Notes under the pieces: model-generated
What the model was told of the DNA's origin: nothing
The model's input: the letters and a program-made list of their open reading frames with translations, nothing else
Databases searched by the model: none
Part shown: positions 20,501 to 32,426 of the stretch, one piece after another
Numbering within the stretch: position 1 is the first letter of the stretch
Layout: every line of letters begins with the position of its first letter
Made by a program: the position numbers and the translations under genes
Origin: Prorocentrum cordatum
Lineage: Eukaryota > Sar > Dinophyceae > Prorocentrales > Prorocentraceae
Assembly: GCA_963575745.1 (NCBI GenBank)
Contig: CAUYUJ010018879.1
Coordinates: 36,001 to 100,000, forward strand
Length of the DNA: 64,000 nt
Reading direction: 5' to 3'

Positions 20501-21195
20501 CGCGGCGCCGAAGGAATTCTTTGTCATGGCAACAAAATGCGCGGGCATATGCATGTTAATGAATGCGTGCACGTGGTGGATGTGCAGTCGCGCTGCGCGC
20601 GCGCGTGCTCGCCGCTCGCACGGGCACGCTCGTGGAGCAAACAACTATCCTACGACATGCTATGCACATACGGCCTTGTGTGGCTAAATGCTCGTTTTAC
20701 AGATCCCACTGCCACCTATCCTAAACATATGCACATTACCACAGGCTGAGGAGGGCCTGGCCTGGCAGCTGAGGAAGGGAATGACTGGGGGGCTCATATT
20801 CACACATACTCAAAGCTCACTCTGACTCATACTCACTCACTCGCATTAGAATTCGCTCGTCTTCGTAGGCCCTGTCGCCCATGTGGACCCGCTATTATAG
20901 TCAAACGCTCATGAACAGACGCTCGCTGTCGCATGACATAAAAACATGAGGTGCATATATGGGGAGCTCCACGCATTGAGTAATTAGTGCGAAGTAAACT
21001 ATATACTCAGCGCTGCACGTTCGGAGATGCACGTACCACATGATCGCGCGCTCTGCGCAATGACCGGAAACCGCGCGCTTTCCATGCCGCGTCCCGTAAC
21101 GCGAAGTGAATCCCTGTCCCTTTGCGCCCCCCAATCAATGTCTCGGCGTCGAAACCGCGGCGTCGCGCGCAGCCCCGCCCGCCTGCTCAAATCGG

Positions 21196-21236
<41 letters not shown>
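21196..21236 (+). repeat. 41-nt poly-A run
   Basis: Uninterrupted A in otherwise GC-rich DNA. It could be the tail of a retroposed transcript on the plus strand, but no flanking duplication or upstream gene was identified. A 20-nt C run follows at about 21312-21331. Confidence 0.9.
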
Positions 21237-21237
<1 letters not shown>

Positions 21238-22085
21238 GACGGCATTGCAGCGAAGGGCTTGAATGCGCTGCAGAGGCATGGGGGCCAGGCGCGTCGCGCC
21301 CGCGCGGGCGGCCCCCCCCCCCCCCCCCCCCATCTGGCGACCTCCGCCCGCGGGGCCCGATGGCAGCCGCACCGCGGCCGCGAGCGTGGCCCCGACGAGC
21401 CGTTGTGAGGGGCCCGAGAGGGCCTTGGACATCCCCGATAGGGCGCCCTCGCAGCATTGCGAAACCAATGGACCCACCCACCGCCTTACCCAGCAAAAAC
21501 GCGCGCGCAACCGCGCGCGCGCGTGTCCTTTGGTCGCCCAGGGCCCTCGCCTCCTCCTCGCGGCCACCTCGTCCGACAGCCGCCAGTTTGGCCCGAGCAG
21601 CAATTGCCGCTAAATTGCAACGCGGAGCATCCGCCGCCTGCATTTTCAGCACGTCCAACCTTTAAGCAACGGCACAGGTTGGAAACTGCCACGCGGCGGA
21701 GAAGGCCGGGCGCGGTCAAGACGGCGCTTCGGAGCGCCGTTGGGACAGGCGGACACGAGGCGACGTCGATGGCCCATGCCAACGCCACCGTCGCCGCGCT
21801 GCACCGCGGATCGGCGACCACCGCCGCCGAGAACCAGGCAACGTTAACTCTGCTGGCCGCCCAGGTGGACTGTTACCGAGGCCGCGACCTTCCCATCTTG
21901 CTTCGATTTCAGAAGGGGCTCCGACCTCGGCCAACAACCGCATAGCCCAGCAGAAGTGCGCGACCTTCGTTGAGTTAGTTTCTCACGATTGACAACTGGC
22001 GCAAGCTCTTTCCCGCGCGCAGGGAGACGCCGCCCAGCGCCGCCCAACTGCGCGCATCATCACCCAGCGCGTCGCGCGCCTAGGT

Positions 22086-22385
22086 CTCGGAGGAGAAACA
22101 CGCGCAGCCCCAAATGCGAGCGCAACCTGGGGGGGTGTTGATTTTAAAGAAACGTACGCGTGCACGCCCGGGTGAACCCCTTCGGACATTTTGCGCGCAA
22201 CCAGAGATGACGTTTTCTCCGCGCATTGGAAACATATCCGAATACAACGTAGTATGCGCGGCCACACATGATGAAAGTTTGCGAGGGCCGAAATGAATGC
22301 AGCCGGGGAGGAGAAGGTCTCGTGGAAGAGAAAAACACGCACCCCAGGTTGCACTCGCAGCTGGGGTTGAACGTTTTTGGCTCTC
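22086..22385. repeat. Imperfect inverted repeat of about 300 bp
   Basis: The left arm near 22086-22146 (CAGCCCCAAATGCGAGCGCA then ACCTGGGG) is reverse-complementary, with mismatches, to the right arm near 22327-22385 (CCCCAGGTTGCACTCGCAGC then TGGGGTTG). Confidence 0.55.
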
Positions 22386-22445
22386 TGAAGGTTGCTACAA
22401 CGTGTGCGAGCGCACAACCAGGCTGATGACTTCGACGCGGCTTCG

Positions 22446-23570
22446 ACGTTGACTCATGGATGTTGAAAACGGAGTTCCCTTACGTCGAGGCAGAACGCAC
22501 ACGCATTGCCGACGAGAACAAAGCCCACCGAGATCGCGAAACCGCCCCCGTCCATGCCAGACGGGCTGACGCGTCTACACCCCCAGACCACGCAGCGCTC
22601 GGGGGTGCGCCGGGCCCATGCGGCCCCCGCTGGACACGGGCGAGCTTCTGGAGATAGACATCAGATATCGTTGCAAGGGAACTGGGCCCGGGCCGCAGTC
22701 GGCGGGCGCCAGGCAGCAGAGTTCGGGCGCTGCCTCATTCGGCCAGATGACGCCCGTCGGCATCAGCGGGCAGGGCGCCACCATGCAAATGTTTGCCCAA
22801 CAGGCCCAGCAACTGCAGCACGCGCAGGCACTGGCCATGACAATCATGCCCCTCGTGGCGGGGCGGCACCTGGGAGCGGGAGTTGCCCCGGCGGTGACGA
22901 CGCGTCCATCCTGTTGGACGGCCTCGAAGTGTTCGCGAATGGCACTCGGTCGGGCCGCCGCAGGGCACTGGCAGTGCAAACCCGCGCCATTACGGGGCCA
23001 CCTCGCGATCTCCACCGGCCAGCTCCAGCGCTCGCCCCCGAAAATGCACGCGAAGCACCAGCTGCCGCAGCTGCGGCTGCCGCAGCTCCAGACGCCGCGG
23101 CTCAGGCTGCCGCAACTTCAGCCGAGGATTTAGTTGCCGAGGCTCTAGCCACCGCCCCTGAAGGCGCAGGCCCTGCCCCTGGGGCAGCCACAACGGCCGC
23201 GGCAATTCCAGCTGGTGAAACGCCCGCCAAGTCAGCCAACTCGAAGTGCGCCGTCGAGCGAGCCACGGGCGCGATGCAAGCTGAGCGCGAGGAGGCCAAG
23301 GCAGCCGCGAAAAGGAAGGCTACCATGAAGACACCCGCCATCGCCAGAGCACTATGCGACGCCGACGCCGACGGGGGGGGAGAGTCGGCCGATGGCGCAG
23401 GCGGCAGTGGCGACGAGGAGGGCGCGGGCGAGGTCCCAACCCCGAATCTCAATGCGAAGGGCGCAGCCGAGACCAGGAAGGCAACGCCCGCTCACAGGGC
23501 GACGAGGACGACCTCGGGCGCGGCTCTACGCCCGCGGCGACCCCGACCAAGACGAAGAATGGTGTGAAAC
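22446..23570 (+). CDS. Possible broken alanine-rich coding block
   Basis: Weak coding signal spread over three plus frames: MLKTEFPYVEAERTRIADEN near 22460, MFAQQAQQLQHAQALAMTIM near 22780, and AMQAEREEAKAAAKRKATMK near 23275 followed by an acidic Gly-rich end. These may be parts of one frameshifted gene. The Ala-rich middle resembles low-complexity translation, so most of it could be spurious. No domain recognised. Confidence 0.25.
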
Positions 23571-23759
23571 CAAGAAGGCGATGCAGTCCACACCGCGCGC
23601 GCATTACTCCGAAGGCCTGCCGCGCGACAAACGCAGGGGCAACGGCCGCCGGCAAGGCCCCGGCCGAGATAGAGGATGGCGGCAGGGAAGCCCACGCGGC
23701 TTCTGCGGCGTGCTGGGACAAGCTCACCAGGGGCAGCTGATCCAGCGGCGGTGAGTGAT

Positions 23760-24690
23760 CTCGTCGGCGGCAGGCGTCGTTGTTTCGCGGCGGTTAACTT
23801 TGCCGCCGCACGCTGATCATTTCGTTCGCCGGTTCGCAGGGGTAGCGCCGCTGCTCGGGGGGAAGTTGCGACGCAGTGCAGGTGCGTGCGCGGGCGCCTG
23901 GCTCGCGCAGATCAAACTTATTCCTCCTCGTTCTCGTCCTCCGCGTCCTCGTCTATTTGTTTTGCAGAGGTCGCGGTTTCGGGTTGGCCCGTTGCGCCTG
24001 CTGCCCGTCCGCGCAAGTATTGCTAGTCCCTGTCGCCCCTCGCCGTCGCCCGCCCTCGCCGCTGCCCGCCGCCGGCGTCGATGTGGCCAGGGTGGCGGCG
24101 CCGCGTGATCGGGCGGCCGTGGTAGCGCATCCGCGGTGATGATACAACGTGGCCAGCGCGCTCGATAACGCATTATCGGGTGGTGCGATAACGCATGATA
24201 GCACAGTATCACGCGGTCTTGTCGCGCATCATCAGGCGTCTGCTAATGGCCTAGCGATGGTATGACAATGCCTTGGATCTGATCTGGAAATACATAATCC
24301 GGCGGTCTGACGACCGCAACTTCACTCGAGACATTGCGTTACTCGGCTTGCCCTGATACTGTTACTGCATTTTCAGGCGCCTGATAATCCATGCTCAAGC
24401 CCCAGTTAATGCGTTACCAGACGTCTTCTAACCCATTCTCACGCGAAACGCAACGCGCCACCAGCCGCACGGTAATTCGATATAAATAATGCGCGACAAG
24501 GCCGCTGCGCACCCCATGCCGGCCAGCGGACCTTCCGCTTCGGCCCACACCCGCAGGCGGCTCTTCCGTTTCGGCCCGACCCCACCAGCTGCGCCTCCGC
24601 TTCGACCCTGGCCAGGCATCCTCCATTTTTCCCCGCTGCACTTGAGTCTCACGCGTATTCTCGCTGAGCGGGGCATCCGCTTCCAATCTT
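23760..24690. other. No gene seen
   Basis: GC-rich, then a moderately AT-richer stretch (24150-24480) with repeated TGATAACGCAT-like words. No coding or RNA feature supported. Confidence 0.5.
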
Positions 24691-24694
24691 TCGC

Positions 24695-25300
24695 TTGGCG
24701 CCGAACGCGCGCAGGTTGCGCGGCCGCCAGCGCGGGACGTCGCGGAACGAGGACGACCCGGCCCTGGTCGACCCCGAGATACACCTCGAGGCGACGCTCG
24801 AGGCCGCCTTGGAGGACAGCGAGGTCGCTGCCGAGCCCGACGGCGGCGGCAGCGCGGCAGCCGAGGCCGCCGAGGCGGCCTTGCAAGCGGACGCGGGGGA
24901 CACCCAACTAAAAGGCGAGGGTGCGACCCAACCAGCAGTCGCGGGGGCACACCAACCACAAATCTGCCAACTCCGCTTGAAGAGGGTCCGGCCGACAGCG
25001 GCATCGGTGATGGACCGATATCCATATTGCCATGCTTTCACAAGTTCCACAGGTGGTGCATCGACAAAAACCTGCAGGGTGCTGCACTAGCCCTTGGCCA
25101 CGCTCAAGTGCCGAACCTGCAGGAAGACGCCGCAGGACATCTAGGACCTGGAGCAGGCGGTGATCTCGGAGGGGCTAGCTCGCAAGGTTGCGGATGGGCT
25201 GCTTCACAGGGCCCGTGTAGCCAGGGCGGCTCGGCAATTCCAAATCGACGCGATGGTCACGAGAGTGCGCACGGGCAACGTTGCGATGGCCTGGTCACCC
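24695..25300 (+). pseudogene. Decayed RING-H2 finger gene
   Basis: An acidic N-terminal segment (DDPALVDPEIHLEATLEAAL, DSEVAAEP) leads to a possible first ligand pair (QICQLRLK) near 24960. In another frame 25030-25080 encodes PCFHKFHRWCIDKNLQG, which has the C-x-H-x2-H-x2-C-I-D core of a RING-H2 domain. In a third frame LKCRTCRKTPQDI, at about 25105-25145, supplies the last C-x2-C pair, then a TAG, then DLEQAVISEGLARKVADGLL. RING domains usually act in ubiquitin ligases. At least two frameshifts and one stop break it. The order and spacing of the ligand motifs make a chance match unlikely, but the first Cys pair is uncertain. Confidence 0.6.
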
Positions 25301-25796
25301 CCTGACCTCCACACGAGCCCCCGCTGCCCCCGGGACGTTTTCCGATCGCCTTCGGGGGCGCAGCAGAAACCAACCATCGTACGCGGGATGTCCCCGTGGC
25401 CTGTGTCAGCGCAGTCGGCTTTTGGATCTGGGGATTGGCATCTCGCTCGGTCGGCGGAGGGGGGGGGCGGGAGCATGGGCTTGGCGGTTGAGAGATGAGT
25501 GGGCCAGCGCAGCGGGCTGGCCATTTCGGGAGGCGCCGTGCACGCAGAGGCCGGCAGCCCGACCACGGCGGCGGCGGCCCCCGCCGCCGAGGTGCTGCCG
25601 CCTACTTCTGCCGTCGGCCACGGGGTGCCGCCGACGCCGCCTCCTCCGCCAAGGGTGGCTCGTCCGCGCCGGTCGAAGCCCTCGGTGGCAAAGGGCGCCG
25701 GGCGGCCGCCCCCGAAGAGCGCCGCGGTCCGCTTCGAAATGGGCCCAGCCCCGTCGGGCCCGCCCGCGGTTGCCCAAAAAGCCGTCGGGCCCTCGT

Positions 25797-26372
25797 TATT
25801 TCATGGGGATTCTGCGCAAAACGCTGCGCACCCTTTTTTTCCGGAGGGAAACGGGAGTCTGCGGCCCCCGTTGGGCAACGAAGAGCCGACATGGGGGGCA
25901 CATTCTCCTCGAGCAGGCTCCGGCGGAACGCAACTTCTGCCGAATGGGGCTTTACCTTGTTTCTATCGCAAAATACTTGCGCTGGCCCGTCTCAGGTCGA
26001 GTCCGGCGGTAAAACTACGAACTACTTCGAAAATCCCGCGCGCGGAACGCGCCATCCTTGAGCGGGCACGCAAAAGGTCAACCTCGCACAAGAAAATCAC
26101 AACGGCCAGTCGAAAATTTGCCAGGCCTCCGTACCTGATTATTGAATGGGGATTCTGCGCAAAACGATCCGCACCCTCCCCTTTTTTCACAGAGGAAAGC
26201 GGGGATCTGCGGACCCCATTGGGCAACGAAGATCCGACATGTGGGCCACATTCTCCTCGAGCGGGCACCCGCGAAACGCATTTTTTCCACGCCGAGTAGG
26301 ACTTGATCTTGTTTTTCATCGCAGAATAAATTCGCTGGCCCGACTCAAGTCGATTCTGGGTGTAAACCTACT
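25797..26372 (+). repeat. Two diverged ~220-bp direct repeats
   Basis: Copy 1 (25797-26015) and copy 2 (26142-26372) share ATGGGGATTCTGCGCAAAAC, CCCATTGGGCAACGAAGA-type, ACATTCTCCTCGAGC and CTGGCCCG-CTCAAGTCGA segments in the same order. Offset about 345 bp. Unexplained by coding. Confidence 0.85.
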
Positions 26373-26423
26373 AAAGAAAAACCCGGAGTCCACGCCGTTT
26401 TCAGGAAAAAGAAGACACTGCGC

Positions 26424-26556
26424 AAACATAAACTGTCGGCGCTGCTCGCGGATTTCCTGGATCTGTGCTGGATCCCCTCCCTGGCACGCAGAGCGCGCGC
26501 CGAGGGGTGGCCCAGAGCGGATCCAAAACATCCGCGCGGAGCGCCAAACTTTTGCG
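26424..26556. mobile_element. Foldback element FB, copy 1
   Basis: The left arm AAACATAAACTGTCGGCG...GCGGATTTCCTGGATCTGTG pairs with the right arm GAGCGGATCCAAAACATCCG...GCGCCAAACTTTTGCG. The interior has one GC-rich hairpin with an AGA loop; the second interior arm of the intact copies is missing. Short non-coding inverted-repeat element. Confidence 0.7.
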
Positions 26557-26799
26557 TTCACGCATGTTTTTACCCTTTGAATTTCTGACCATCGCCGATC
26601 AGGGGAGCTCGCCGTCGCCGGGCGCGGCGGACCGCCGGCAGTGCCAGCGGCAGCCTCGCTGTGGCAGCGGGCGACTGCCGCTTCGCCCTGCCGTCCTCGG
26701 GCGGCCTGCGCGGGCGCCCGCTCCCGCGCGCGCGCGTTTGCGCGAGAGTCCGGTGGCAACCCACGGAAGCTTCCCATACCGTCTTGTCGGCCCTTGCGA

Positions 26800-27085
26800 A
26801 TCCACGCTAATCGACGCTTGTCAAGGCTAATCGACATTCAATCAGCGCCAATCGACGCTGGTCGAGGCTACATCGGCTCGATCGCATCGACTCCCAGACT
26901 CGGGGGTGGACAAACCTCCCTTTAGTAAACCTCCCTTTAGTGAAAACGGCCTGGGACCGAAGCCGACGGCCCTGGACCCGCAAAAATGACGGCCGCGACG
27001 CCCTCTCGCGAACCGAAAACGGCCAATTCGCTAATCGACGTGTCAGGGTAGGTGGTCTGTCCACCCCCGACATACGCTAATCGAC
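26800..27085. repeat. Inverted repeat with CTAATCGACGCT repeats
   Basis: CTCGGGGGTGGACAAACC (about 26900) is reverse-complementary, with few mismatches, to GGTCTGTCCACCCCCGAC (about 27052). CTAATCGACGC-type words recur five or more times around both arms. CTCCCTTTAGTAAAC is directly duplicated at about 26918-26945. Confidence 0.65.
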
Positions 27086-27187
27086 GCTAGCCGACGTTAA
27101 GGACGGCATTGACAGGGCACGCCAGGTTCCCCTGATTCGCTACCGAATGAAATAAGGGGGGGGGCAGCCTCGAACTGATCTCTATCA

Positions 27188-27359
27188 TTAGGTCGGACAT
27201 ATCCTCCTGCATGGAGATTTTGGACGAAACAAAAAACCAACAAATATCAACAACAAACATCAAAAACAATCCAAACTACTAAAAAAGCTGTCCCCATACG
27301 ATGCTTTCACTGTTATTGAATCTTCCCCCTGTAGAGGGACAGGCCCGACTGCACCCTAT
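27188..27359 (+). mobile_element. TIR element family M1, copy 1
   Basis: The left end TTAGGTCGGACATATCCTCC plus TGCATGGAG and the right end CCCCCTGTAGAGGGACAGGC plus CCGACTGCACCCTA are inverted copies. The interior is A-rich (CCAACAAATATCAACAAC). Non-coding, MITE-like. Confidence 0.7.
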
Positions 27360-27724
27360 CACCAACATGGGCACGCCAGAGGAGATGACGATCTCAGGGA
27401 TGTGCCCTCAGGAGCCGAGCGAATCCTCAATATCCGCATCGGCCCCGAGGCGAGGTGATGCGAAGCACGGGCGAGCGTTGTCATATTCGGCGCTTCGACA
27501 TTGGGCGACAGGGTCCCCTTTCGGCGTTTTCATATTCGGTGCGTTCTTATTCGGGCCTTTCGACATTCGACATCCAGCGTTTTCTTATCTGGCGTTTCGA
27601 CATGGGGCATGGCTCCGGACCTCTGCTGAGTGCGACTGCTTGGAACCGTGCGTCCTCTGGGGGAGACCCCACCTGCTCGAAACGGGCGCCGAGGACAGCC
27701 AGGAGGTTACTCCAGGGGGCGGGT

Positions 27725-27945
27725 GGGGGGAGGGTGCGAGGGGAGGAGAGGAGGAGGAGGAGGAGGAGGAGGAGGGGAGGAGGAGGATGGAGGAGGTAGG
27801 AGGGGAGGAGGAGGAGGAGGGAGGAGGAGGAGGAGGAGGAGAGGAGGAGAGGAGAGGGTAGGGAGGAGGAGGAGGAGGAGGGGAGGAGGAGGAGGAGGAG
27901 GAGGAAGGAGGAGAGGAGGAGGAGGAGGAGGGGGGTGTCGGGAGG
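27725..27945 (+). repeat. (GGA)n tract
   Basis: GGA/GAG triplets. A similar G-rich GGGA tract lies at 28610-28765. Confidence 0.9.
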
Positions 27946-28792
27946 GGGGTGCGGGGTGCGGCAAAAACAACGAACAACAAGCTGTGAACCTGTGTCCGGC
28001 TGGCAAGGGGGGGGCCCCGCCCTCGGAGACACCTCGGAGGCCCCCTCGAAAGGCCCCCGAGGCCATCGGGAGCACTCGTGGGGCCCTCCTTCTGCGAGGG
28101 GCTTTGGAAACGGCAAGGCCGTTTCCAGGCTGCGTTAAAAAAACGGATGGTACAACAATGACTCCTGGAAGCGGAAACAAAGAACCGCTCCTGGATTTGG
28201 GCCGGAACCGTCGCGGTCGTGCCCGGGGCCCGCGAAGCCTCGACCTGCACCTTCCGCACCTTCCGCGCGGCAAGTCCCGCGCTGTCGCGGCCGCATCGAG
28301 GCGGCACCTTCCGCGCAAGAGGTGCGGAACATGTACGTCGTTAATTTTGCAAGGCGCGCGAAGGGCCCTGGAAACGACCGACCTGCACCTTCCGTTTTCC
28401 ATTTCGGATGCAACTACTGGGAGGTCTTCGTCGGAAAGACTGACGAGAATTAAGCCCCATTGGGGGGGCTGCTACGCCGGATTTTGGCCGCGGATACAAA
28501 CGGGATTCAGTGGGATTGCGCTGGATTTCGGACCAGGGCACAGTCAGAAGTGGACCTCCCGGGAGCCGAACCTCCGAGCGCGCGGGCGGCTGCCTGGTGC
28601 CCCTGGGGAGAAGGGAGGAGGGCGGGGTGGAGGGGGGAGGAGGGCGGAAGGGGGGGAGGGGAGGGGGGAGGGGAGGGGGGAGGGGAGGGGGAGGGAGGGG
28701 GGAGGGGGGGGGAGGGAGGGGGGGGTGAAGGGCAGGGAGCGGGGGATTCTTTGTCGCTGGAGGGGGGGGGAGTTGGGAGGCAACTGCAGTCG

Positions 28793-28885
28793 GCCCGCAT
28801 CAGAAGGATGCGCGAGAAGGATGCACAGGCCTTGGGCGCGCATTTCGAAGCTGTTCGAGCGGGGCGCGGCCAACGAAAGTGGCCA
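28793..28885 (+). repeat. ~93-bp dispersed repeat, copy 1
   Basis: AGAAGGATGCGCGAGAAGGA...AGGCCTTGGGC...CGAAGCTGTTCGAGCGGGGC...GGCCAAGGATGGGCC matches 39166-39260 along its whole length with substitutions. Confidence 0.7.
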
Positions 28886-29029
28886 AGGATGGGCCGAGAA
28901 GGCAAGGATGCAAAGGTATCCTCCAGAAAACTGCACATCCTCACCAGGCGGGTTGACTACAGCGGGATCTGGCCAGATTAAGCGGGATCAAATCGGGATC
29001 AAATCGGATTTCGGACCAGGGCAAAGCCA

Positions 29030-30600
29030 GAATCCAACCAGTCCTCTGGGCGTAAGTAGTCTAGAGAGCTTTCTCTTCGAACCCCCTTCTTCCCCTTCGG
29101 GGAAAGGTTTATCACTCTTCCCCCTTAGTATACCCCCCTCCCCCAAGGCGACCGGCAGCCAATCAGAAACAGTGAGGACCCCATGAGCCCCCCCCACACC
29201 ATCCCTGTCAAAAAAAATACAAAGTACACTGTGGGGCAAAGTATGGAGTCATGTTTGTGAGGCCCCCAAACATGTTGTATTGACTTTGTTTAATTGACGA
29301 CGGGGGTGTCAGCATTTTGCCTGCTGCGCGCATGGCCAACATCCCTGACGAAAAGCAGTGGACAATGCACCTCGCGGCTACATCTGGATCATGCGCGGCC
29401 ACTCCGCGATCACTGTAAATTGGCGGCGTATGGCCTGCTGTGCGCAGGCTGGTGGGGGCCGGCATGTTTCCCGATATGTGCTGTAACGTGCGCTGGCGCA
29501 CCTGACCCATTCTGCACGTGCCCCGAACGTGGCGCACCTGGCACGGCTGGAGTGTGCAGCACACTGGGCACACGAAGAAGCACGTGGCACATCTGGCGCA
29601 CTAGGCGTGCCTGGCTCGCTCGGGCCCCAGGGGTGCCTGGCGCGCGTGGCGCGCCTGGCACGCGTGGCGCACCTCGCCCCAACTTCGCGCACATGGGCTC
29701 GGCTTTGGTTCCCAGTAGCTGTCCATCTACAGACGACCGCTGAACATGCAGAGGCTCGGGTGTTACTTATGCGTTGGGAGGGCGGGTGGGAGTGAGCTAG
29801 ACGGCTTGCGGGCGTGGGGGTAGCTTGACCCCCCCTGGACCTGGAGGGGGGTTTCGTGGGTCGTTGGAGCGTCCAAAGATGGCGCTAGGAAGGCCTCAGA
29901 GAGCCCAGGATGACCTCCAAGATGGCCCAAGATAGCCCAATGTGGATCCAGATTGCTTCCAAGATGCTACAAGAGGCCCCAAGAGCCAAGACAGCTCCAC
30001 AGACGGCTCCGAGTGGCCACGGAGCCTCGCCAGGAGGCCGCCAAGAGGTCAGAATCCTTCAAAAGCCCAAGGGGAATGAATGAAGTTTGCCTGCTCGCCT
30101 GTTTGCTTGCCTCAAGATGGATCCAAGAGGGACCATGAGGGCCCCAAGAGAGGCCGCAGAGAGCCCCAAGACGGCCCCAAGAGCGCCCAAGAGCGCTCCA
30201 AGAGCGCACAAAGAGGAGCCCAAGAGGCGATTTTGGGGGCTCCCGAGAGGGGGCCAGCCGTAATTGGAGCTCCCATCTCCTTTGATCGCAAGAGCGCTCC
30301 CAAGGCTCCGAAGAGCGCCTCAAGAAGGCCCGAAGAGGTGCCAAGAAGGCCCCAAGAGGCGCCAAGGAGGCCTCCAAGAGGCCCCCAAGAGACCCCAAAG
30401 AGGCACCCGTGGGCACCCAAGACTCTCCAAGAGGCCTCCGGGACCAAGACGCTCCAAGAGGCCTCCACTGGGTGGCCCTTCCTGTGTGCTGCCCACTTCC
30501 CTGATCGAGGCAACTCCTCTGGGCATCGTTTCTTGATGGGTTGGTGGGATTGCATGAAGCGTGTCAAAGTTGACCTCCCAGGAGCTGCATCCGAAGGAGA
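29030..30600 (+). repeat. CCAAGA-rich dispersed repeat, copies 2 and 3
   Basis: 29030-29165 carries the CCTCTGGGCGTAAGTAG ... TTCCCCTTCGGGGAAAGG head module. 29810-30480 carries the CCAAGATGGC/CCCCAAGAGGC body, and 30480-30600 the 3' module GATCGAGGCAACTCCTCTGG GCATCGTTTCTTGATGGG, shared with 54090-54140. 29525-29690 is a separate run of GGCGCACCTGGCACG-type short units. No gene supported. Confidence 0.75.
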
Positions 30601-32389
30601 GCGAGAGGGAGAGGGAGATTGTTTGTCGCTGGAGGTGGGAGGGAGGGAATTTGCTGCTAGAGCGACCCTGCAAGATGAGAACAAAGGGGCCTTACGCCCT
30701 CACGCCGCGGCTTACGCGGGCTGCCAGCGCGGCGCGTTGCGCTAGAAACGAGGGCGCTTAAGCGCGACCGTACGCGGGCAGCTGACGCGCCAATATCGGC
30801 GAAGACGAGACTTTCTTGTCGCTGGAGAAAAGAAAAGAAGAATCACTCTAGCAACATGTAATAATACTATCAATAAATAGAGCAAGGAGAAGAAGCACTC
30901 CGTTGGGGCCTGGTTCGTCCACGTGCAAGAACTACGCGAAGGCCCAGAGACTATCCCTAGATGTTGGTCCAGCACGCCTGGGTATCGGGCCCCAGGGCTG
31001 GACCGTGCTCTGGTCCACTGCCCGAGGCACTATCCGCGAGCACGAGTTACTCGTGTCCAGGCCCGCGGGGGAAAGGCTCACCTTCTTCGTCGGTGGGGGG
31101 AGAACAGAGGGCTTGCTGCTGGAACTGGCCTGGCGCAGCTCCGCCTCACCCCGCCTCCTGTGGAGGAGCGGCTGCGAGCACACTGAATGGGTGCCGCTCA
31201 CGCACGCCCGCGTCTGCTCCGAGCTCCTCTCATGGGGGCCGCCCCGCGGGGAGGGAGAGAAAGACAATTATGTTGCATCTTCGGAGGTCTTTCTCGGTCC
31301 CGTCGCGCCCCTATTCGCGTCGCATCCGCGCACAATCCACGACGGACTCGTCGAATCCGCGTCGAATCCGCGCTGCTCTCACGCCAATATTCCACGTAGA
31401 GCCCGCGTCGGGCAGAAGAAAGGACACCAACTGTGGGGACAAGCAAGGTCCCCCGAAGGTGCAAGGCCGTCGAACTTGAATCGAACCTGAGTCGAGCTTG
31501 AGTCGAACTGGCGTCGAAGTAGCCGAAATAGAGCCGGAATATCAATTAGGTGGGCCCCATGAAGTCCACAAAACGAGCATCTAGGAGAGGAGTGGACGGG
31601 AAGGGGGGGGAGAGAGGATTTCGTATGGCTGGTGTGGGGCATCCGCGACGGCACGCCGCGGTGGCCCGCACAAAATCGTGTGCAGGCGCGCCTCCCGCTG
31701 CACAAGGCAACTGCGGGGCAGAAGGGTAGGTCCGTACTGCTGGGGCTTGGAGGGCATCAAGCAGGGCGATTGGAGGGAGGAAGAAAGATGAAAGATGAGA
31801 CAGGGGAGCTGACATGGGAGAAAGGGTCGGGAGGAGGGAGAAGGGGAGAATGGGGAGGCTGGGCTGGCGAGAAAGGAGGCAGAAAGGGGAGCTGCCATTG
31901 GAAATCGGGCATCGTATCTGCAACTCTCGCCAGCCAGGGCGTGGCAGGCGGGGGCCGCAGCACCAGGCATATGGAACGTGTGAGACAAATCAACGGTGAA
32001 TGTGTGAAACGACAAACGATAAGTCAACCGAGCGTCGGAAGAGGGCCAGGAGTCGCCGAACGGTGGCAGAAGTACGGAGCTACGCTCGATCACGGTGCTC
32101 CCGGAGAGACGGGGCGGGCAGCGCAGCGGACAGGATCCCGATAGAACTGGAGCAGATCCCAGTCGGCAGAGGCATCCCTCAGATTCCCAAGTGCTCCCCA
32201 GTAGGCTCCTAAGTCCTAAGCCCTGGGCCCTGAGCTAGGGGCCCTGATTACTCGAGGCAACGAAACGAAACTGAGACACGGAGAGCAAGTGCTGCCACTT
32301 AGAGCGAGGGGGAGTCTCGACCTCCCGACGGGCCCGCGCCGCCCCAGGCCAGAAGGGAAGCATGTCCTCCTCCTCCTCCTCCTCCTCCT
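30601..32389. other. No gene seen
   Basis: Holds TTTGTCGCTGGAG words (30630, 30810), a TCGAACCTGAGTCGAGCT repeat (31440-31530) and the start of a (TCC)n run from about 32364. No coding or RNA feature supported. Confidence 0.5.
31440..31600 (+). repeat. TCGAACTTGAG repeat with conserved 3' flank, copy 1
   Basis: GTCGAACTTGAATCGAACCT-type 11-12 bp units followed by GTGGGCCCCATGAAGTCCAC and AAAACGAGCATC. The same repeat plus flank occurs at 51575-51727. Confidence 0.75.
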
Positions 32390-32404
32390 CCTCCTCCCCC
32401 ATCC
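32390..32404 (+). repeat. 15-bp target-site duplication, left
   Basis: CCTCCTCCCCCATCC ends exactly where the DinoSL begins and is identical to 38825-38839, which begins exactly after the (TCTTA)4 tail. Both lie in pyrimidine-rich DNA, but the CCCCCATCC interruption is shared. Confidence 0.88.
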
Positions 32405-32426
32405 TCCGTAGCCATTTTGGCTCAAG
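32405..32426 (+). other. Perfect dinoflagellate spliced leader (DinoSL)
   Basis: T plus CCGTAGCCATTTTGGCTCAA plus G: all 22 positions match the consensus (first base D = T). It is followed by CCGTTC rather than a GT donor, so it is a spliced leader in a cDNA copy, not an SL RNA gene. Confidence 0.95.

Larger units (their letters stand above)
16495..22085. other. Repeat region without a supported gene
   Basis: Consists of micro- and minisatellites listed separately plus unique filler. 17248-17330 and 17515-17600 hold degenerate GCCTAAGA units. 19740-20030 is relatively AT-rich and 20510-21190 is unique, with no coding or RNA feature recognised. Open frames here are translated repeats. Confidence 0.6.

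Noticed and set aside
21196-21236. Poly-A tail of a retroposed gene
   Set aside because: No upstream gene, leader or flanking duplication was found; it may be a simple A run.
32405-32426. An SL RNA gene
   Set aside because: The leader is followed by CCGTTC rather than a GT donor and is continuous with the LINE 5' UTR.
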